Positions 59,946 to 64,000 of a stretch of DNA of 64,000 nt are shown here, piece after piece. The DNA is from Bradyrhizobium sp. Tv2a-2. GTDB lineage: Bacteria > Pseudomonadota > Alphaproteobacteria > Rhizobiales > Xanthobacteraceae. Positions within the stretch are counted from its first letter, which is position 1. Each line of letters opens with the position of its first letter. The notes beneath the pieces are model-generated. The model was not told the DNA's origin, searched no databases, and saw only the letters and a program-made list of their open reading frames with translations. Made by a program: the position numbers and the translations under genes. The stretch lies in NCBI RefSeq assembly GCF_000472425.1, contig NZ_AXAI01000012.1, positions 142,817-206,816 of the forward strand, in the 5' to 3' direction.

Positions 59946-61679
59946 ATGTTTTACCGGACAATCCGACGAAAGATCGTCAGCATCGCGCTAGCGCTGATCG
60001 TGCTCATGGTCATCACTTCGGTGCTTTCGATGTTCATGACCGACACGGTCGCCCATCTCCTGGACGAGCTCTCGACGAAATATATACCGGCTTATGGGGA
60101 TCTGGCGCGGGCAAATGTGAGGTCGCTCGAGCGCGCCATGACCGTCCGGCGGATGGTGATCGCGCGACTGCAGACCCCTCCGGACGAGCAGACCTTTGCT
60201 TCGCTCCTGAAGATCTATCAGGAGAAGGGTCCCGAGGTCGAACAGGAGACCGACGCCGCGCGCAAGCTCATCAATGCGATCATCAACGACCCCTCGACCC
60301 CCTCCGACAATGCCGCACTGGGCCGCCTAGACGACCGGATCGACAACACCGTCCACGACACGGGCAGGCGCCTGAACGAGGAGGTCAATCAGGTGTTCCA
60401 CGCACTGGAGGCAAAGGATTCCGCCCGCCTCAACGAAGCGCTTACTCGGGCGGACGAGTTGCGCGGCGAGTTCACCGCCAAGATTGACGGCATCCGCGCC
60501 GACATGCGCAAGCAGGTGCTTTCTTCGAGCGCGGTGGTGATCCGCAATCAGCGGAAAACCATGCTGATCTCCGCCATCGTCACCGCGCTGGCTGCGACCA
60601 TCGGCCTGGGCTTCGCCTGGCTTGTCTCCAGCGGAATCAGCCGGCCCCTCCGCCAATTGCTGGAAGGCACGCGTGACATCGAGGCCGGCCGGCTGGACCG
60701 GCCGATCAGCATCACGACGACCGACGAGATCGGCGAATTGACGGGCGCGTTCAACCGCATGGTTGAACAGTTGCGCCGTAACGAGCAGGTTCGCGAGACT
60801 TTCGGCAGATATTTCGACCCCAAGATCGTAGAGGGCATCGTCGATCAGCCCGGCCGCGTTGCCACCGAAGGCCAGCGGCGGGTCATGACAGTGCTGTTCT
60901 GCGACATGAAGGGCTTTACCAATCTGAGCGAGGGCGTGACGCCGCAAGGCCTGGTCAAGGTGATGAACTACTATCTGTCGATGATGTCGGAGCCGATCCG
61001 CAATAATCGCGGCATCATCGACAAATATATCGGCGACGCCATCATGGCCTATTGGGGCCCGCCCTTTGTCGGCGACGCCGAGCACGCCCGGCTCGCCTGC
61101 ATTGCCGCCGCCGAGATGATGGACCGCGTCGTAAGCTTGCGCAAGGAACTGCCCGAAATTCTCGGTGTGCGAACCATCCCCATGGACTGCGACATCCGGA
61201 TCGGCCTTGCCACCGGCGAAGTGCTCGCAGGCAGCATGGGCTCGAAATTCATGATGAGCTACACCATCATGGGCGACACCGTGAACCTCGCCTCGCGCCT
61301 GGAGGCCGCGAACAAGGAATACGGTACGAGGTCGCTGGTCACGGAGGCCACCGTCGCCGCTGCAGGCGGCGCGATCGAGGCGCGCGAGATCGATCGCATC
61401 GTCGTGCTCGGTCAGACCCAGCCACAATCGGTATTCGAGGTGTTCGGCCAGAAGGGTGCGCTGACGGCGAACCAGAGCGCCTTGCGCGATCGCTACGCCG
61501 CGGGGCTTGCCGCCTACCGTGCCTGCAGCTTCGAGCAGGCGCGCAACGCCTTCAAAGCCGCGCTTGAGGCGGCACCCAATGATGGACCATCGCAGACGCT
61601 GCTCGGTCGGATCGAGATGTTGGAGAGCGATCCGCCCCCGCCCGGCTGGGACGGTGCATGGCGGATGAATCATAAATAG
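59946..61679 (+). CDS. Membrane adenylate/guanylate cyclase with HAMP domain
   Basis: 577 residues. Two membrane helices, about 12-31 and 207-226, border a helical periplasmic sensor of 175 residues. A HAMP domain (about 228-280, SRPLRQLLEGTRDIEAGRLDRPISITTTDEIGELTGAFNRMVEQLRRN) leads into a class III nucleotide cyclase domain (about 300-490), with metal-binding Asp residues in VLFCDMKGFTNLSEG and IGDAIMAYWG, and the IMGDTVNLASRLE segment with the Asn and Arg of the active site. The Lys in IDKYIGD fits adenine selectivity. The C-terminal 60 residues are helical and resemble one TPR-like repeat. The ligand is unknown. No partner gene is adjacent. Confidence 0.88.
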   Translation: MFYRTIRRKIVSIALALIVLMVITSVLSMFMTDTVAHLLDELSTKYIPAYGDLARANVRSLERAMTVRRMVIARLQTPPDEQTFASLLKIYQEKGPEVEQETDAARKLINAIINDPSTPSDNAALGRLDDRIDNTVHDTGRRLNEEVNQVFHALEAKDSARLNEALTRADELRGEFTAKIDGIRADMRKQVLSSSAVVIRNQRKTMLISAIVTALAATIGLGFAWLVSSGISRPLRQLLEGTRDIEAGRLDRPISITTTDEIGELTGAFNRMVEQLRRNEQVRETFGRYFDPKIVEGIVDQPGRVATEGQRRVMTVLFCDMKGFTNLSEGVTPQGLVKVMNYYLSMMSEPIRNNRGIIDKYIGDAIMAYWGPPFVGDAEHARLACIAAAEMMDRVVSLRKELPEILGVRTIPMDCDIRIGLATGEVLAGSMGSKFMMSYTIMGDTVNLASRLEAANKEYGTRSLVTEATVAAAGGAIEAREIDRIVVLGQTQPQSVFEVFGQKGALTANQSALRDRYAAGLAAYRACSFEQARNAFKAALEAAPNDGPSQTLLGRIEMLESDPPPPGWDGAWRMNHK

Positions 61680-61685
61680 AGTTTG

Positions 61686-63494
61686 CTATTGCGAGCGTTG
61701 CATTGCCGGCTTGTCGCTTCTCTTGAGCGCCACGTCGATATTGTGGGCGGTGTTGATCAGTGCAATATGGGTCAGCGCCTGTGGGAAATTGCCGAGCTGG
61801 CGGCTGCCAATCGGGTCATATTCCTCGGCCAGCAGGCCAACGTCGTTGGCAATGGCGACGACGCGGTCGAACAGCACCCGTGCCTTGTCCAGATCGCCGG
61901 CCAGCACATGTGCATCGGCGAGCCATAGGGTGCAGGCGAGAAACGCGCCCTCGATCGGCTGTTGCTCGTAGCTGCTCTCCTCGCTCGGGTCATGGCGCAG
62001 CACGAAACCGTCGCGCATCATGTGGCGTTCGACCGCGTCGATGGTGCCGCGAATGCGGGGATCGTCGGGCGGCAGGAATCCGACTGCCGGCAGCAACAGG
62101 ATGCTGGCATCGAGCAGTTTCGAACCGTAGGATTCCAGGAACGTATTCCGTTCGACGTCAAAGCCCTTCTCGCAGACGTCACGATGAATGATGTCACGCA
62201 GTCTCCGCCATTTCTCGACCGGTGCGTCGAAGCCGAATTTTTTGGCACTCTTGATACCGCGGTCGAAGGCGACCCAGGTCATCACCTTGGAGAATACATA
62301 GTGCCGGCCGTCGCCGCGCCGCTCCCAGATGCCGTGATCGGGCTTGTCCCAGACCTCAGCGAGATGATCCAGCATCACGCATTCGAGGCTCCAGCTCTGC
62401 TCGTCGAGCTTGAGCCTGGTCATGCGCGACTGGTGGAACGCGTCGACCAGTTCGCCATAAACGTCGAGCTGGATCTGCGCGTGCGCGGCATTGCCGATCC
62501 GAACAGGTTGAGAGCCTTCATAGCCGGGCAGCCATTCCGCTTCCCATTCCAGCAGCCTGCGGTGCCCCCAGATGCCGTACATGATCTGCATATTGGCCGG
62601 AGCACCAGCGGCCGCGCGAAGCAGCCAATTGTGCCAGGCCATGGCTTCCTCGGTATAGCCCGAGTTCATCAGTGCAAGCAAAGTGAAGGTCGCGTCGCGC
62701 AGCCAGCAGAAGCGATAGTCCCAGTTGCGCGCGCCGCCGAGCTTTTCGGGCAACGACGTGGTGGGCGCGGCGACGATGCCGCCGGTCGGTGCGAAGGTCA
62801 GCGCCTTCAGCGTGATCAGCGAGCGCATGACGAGATTGCGGTGCTCGCCCTCGTAGATGCCGCGGCTGCACCAATCGGTCCAGAATTCCTTCGTTTCCCG
62901 CAACGCGACGTCAGGATCGATCGCCTTGGGCGGCGGCAAATGCGACGGCCCATAGGTCAGCACAAAGGGCATGGTGTCTCCCTCGCTCACCTCGAAGTGG
63001 GCGACGGTGGTCAGGTCCTCGCCGCGGGTCTCGACCGGCGTACGCAACACCGTCATGTCGGGGCCGCTGATCGCGAGCAGCGAGGTGCGGTCGTCGTGCC
63101 GCCTGACCCAGGGAATGTCGTTGCCGAAGCCGAAGCGGATGATCAGCTCCATCCGCATTTCCACCTTTCCGCGCAAGCCCCGCACCAGACGGACGATGTC
63201 GGACGCTTGTCCTCGCGGCGGCATGAAATCGATCAGCGCGACGGCGCCATGCGCGGTCTCGAACTGCGTCTCCAGGATCAGCGTGTCGTCCCAGTAGCGG
63301 CGCGAGATGTTCGTCGCGTCTGCCGCCGGCGCGATCTTCCAGCGGCCGTTCCCGCGATCGCCGAGAAGCGCGGCAAAGCAGGCGTCGGAATCGAAAGCCG
63401 GCCAGCACAGCCAGTCGATCGAGCCGTCGCGGCCGACAAGCGCTGCGGTCTCGCAGTCGCCGATCAGGCCATAATCTTCGATCCTTGAGGACAA
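61686..63494 (-). CDS. Glycoside hydrolase family 15 protein (glucoamylase/trehalase type)
   Basis: 602 residues. An N-terminal beta-sandwich domain (about 1-230) precedes the catalytic (alpha/alpha)6 barrel. RNWDYRFCWLRDATFTLLALMNSGY (about 261-285) is the family's substrate-binding segment. LDVYGELVDAFHQSRM and WERRGDGRHYVFSKVMTWVAFDRG (the family's catalytic Glu-Arg context) follow, then a second Glu near EEYDPIGSRQLGNFPQALTHIALI. It starts at a TTG (63494) with a GGTGAGCG-type ribosome site. The malQ-like gene ends 28 bases upstream on the same strand, so they are likely co-transcribed in glycogen, malto-oligosaccharide or trehalose use. Cytoplasmic. Confidence 0.88.
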   Translation of the reverse strand: MSSRIEDYGLIGDCETAALVGRDGSIDWLCWPAFDSDACFAALLGDRGNGRWKIAPAADATNISRRYWDDTLILETQFETAHGAVALIDFMPPRGQASDIVRLVRGLRGKVEMRMELIIRFGFGNDIPWVRRHDDRTSLLAISGPDMTVLRTPVETRGEDLTTVAHFEVSEGDTMPFVLTYGPSHLPPPKAIDPDVALRETKEFWTDWCSRGIYEGEHRNLVMRSLITLKALTFAPTGGIVAAPTTSLPEKLGGARNWDYRFCWLRDATFTLLALMNSGYTEEAMAWHNWLLRAAAGAPANMQIMYGIWGHRRLLEWEAEWLPGYEGSQPVRIGNAAHAQIQLDVYGELVDAFHQSRMTRLKLDEQSWSLECVMLDHLAEVWDKPDHGIWERRGDGRHYVFSKVMTWVAFDRGIKSAKKFGFDAPVEKWRRLRDIIHRDVCEKGFDVERNTFLESYGSKLLDASILLLPAVGFLPPDDPRIRGTIDAVERHMMRDGFVLRHDPSEESSYEQQPIEGAFLACTLWLADAHVLAGDLDKARVLFDRVVAIANDVGLLAEEYDPIGSRQLGNFPQALTHIALINTAHNIDVALKRSDKPAMQRSQ

Positions 63495-63522
63495 TGTTCG
63501 CTCACCGCTACCCCCGCCCTTC

Positions 63523-64000
63523 CTAATGCCTGGCCCGTTCCGCCGTCGCCGCCTTCAGTGCCGCAACATCGATTGCGGAGGCGATCTGGTCAATCGCCAC
63601 CGGCAGCCGTTGCCGCCAGTTCGGATGCTCATTGACGGTGCCGGGAATGTTGGGTTGATCGACGACGCCGAGCAGATCCTCAAGCGAGATTGCCAGCAGG
63701 CGCGACTTCGTGCGCGCCAGGAAGCTCGCGACCGAATAGAAGGTGTTGCCGTCGATGCCTGCGCCGCGCAACGCCTGGTCCAGCGCGCCGAGCGCCTGCC
63801 AGCGTCCCTCGTCGCTCTCGCCGGGGTCGATGCCGAGCGCGCGCTTGAGCTTGAGGTCGGCGAACGAGCGCCAGCCGGCGTAGGTGCAGAGGTCGTGGGT
63901 GTTGAAGGTGATGAGCGCGTTCGGCGAGTAATGATCGATGCCGCGGAATCTTCCGGCATCGTCGCGCTCGAACATCATGACCTGGTAGGACCAGATGCCC
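63523..64000 (-). CDS. malQ: 4-alpha-glucanotransferase (amylomaltase), C-terminal part, cut by window end
   Basis: The last 159 codons are seen; the frame is open at the window edge, where it reads GIWSYQVMMFERD. The amylomaltase C-terminal landmarks are there: NALITFNTHDLCTYAGWRS and the signature near IPGTVNEHPNWRQRLPVAID. The enzyme transfers glucan chains between malto-oligosaccharides. It is the upstream partner of the GH15 gene. An internal ATG at 63978 is not the real start. Confidence 0.87.
   Translation of the reverse strand, partial: GIWSYQVMMFERDDAGRFRGIDHYSPNALITFNTHDLCTYAGWRSFADLKLKRALGIDPGESDEGRWQALGALDQALRGAGIDGNTFYSVASFLARTKSRLLAISLEDLLGVVDQPNIPGTVNEHPNWRQRLPVAIDQIASAIDVAALKAATAERARH

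Overview
The window looks like a chromosomal segment of a GC-rich alphaproteobacterium, most probably Bradyrhizobium or a close relative. A tartrate dehydratase at 29522-30691 matches the characterised Bradyrhizobium enzyme at every catalytic position I could count. Other pointers are several solitary ABC binding proteins, the Rhizobiales-type dispersed palindromic repeats, a bifunctional transaldolase/glucose-6-phosphate isomerase and an EcfG-type stress promoter. I saw no tRNA, rRNA, CRISPR array, insertion sequence, prophage or conjugation gene. This is core-like chromosome, not an island.

Region 1-12 kb holds small metabolic units: a DUF4239 membrane protein cut by the window edge, a GMC oxidoreductase/acetyltransferase pair, an SMP-30 lactonase, an AraC/GyrI regulator divergent from a solitary branched-chain-type binding protein, a secreted coiled-coil protein, a cupin, a glutathione transferase and an intracellular PHA depolymerase. 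Region 10.9-19 kb has an AraC regulator divergent from a cupin and a flavin monooxygenase, two more solitary binding proteins and a secreted TPR protein. Region 18.6-24.4 kb holds a two-gene RND efflux system and an OprB-type porin. Region 25-33 kb has an MFS/AraC pair, malonyl-CoA decarboxylase, a cupin, TarD, DUF3297, glutathione peroxidase and an amidase.

Region 33-46 kb is the most coherent redox block. A dihaem cytochrome c and a periplasmic PQQ-type sugar dehydrogenase are divergent from a complete pqqABCDE operon. The 26-residue PqqA precursor is present and is followed by a strong stem-loop; the operon ends in an overlapping alpha/beta hydrolase. Downstream is a three-gene 2-oxoacid:acceptor oxidoreductase: a GltD-like flavoprotein with its own two [4Fe-4S] clusters, a fused gamma-alpha subunit and a beta subunit.

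Region 46-51 kb is the stress operon prkA-yeaH-spoVR, preceded by an EcfG-type promoter (GGAAC-N17-CGTT). A frameshifted gene remnant (51357-52059) separates it from a carbohydrate operon at 52.3-59.8 kb: tal-pgi fusion, gnd, zwf, pgl, gluconokinase and an HAD phosphatase. This supplies the oxidative pentose-phosphate pathway and 6-phosphogluconate, with no edd/eda in the window. The window ends with a membrane adenylate/guanylate cyclase and, on the opposite strand, a GH15 glucan hydrolase downstream of a truncated 4-alpha-glucanotransferase.
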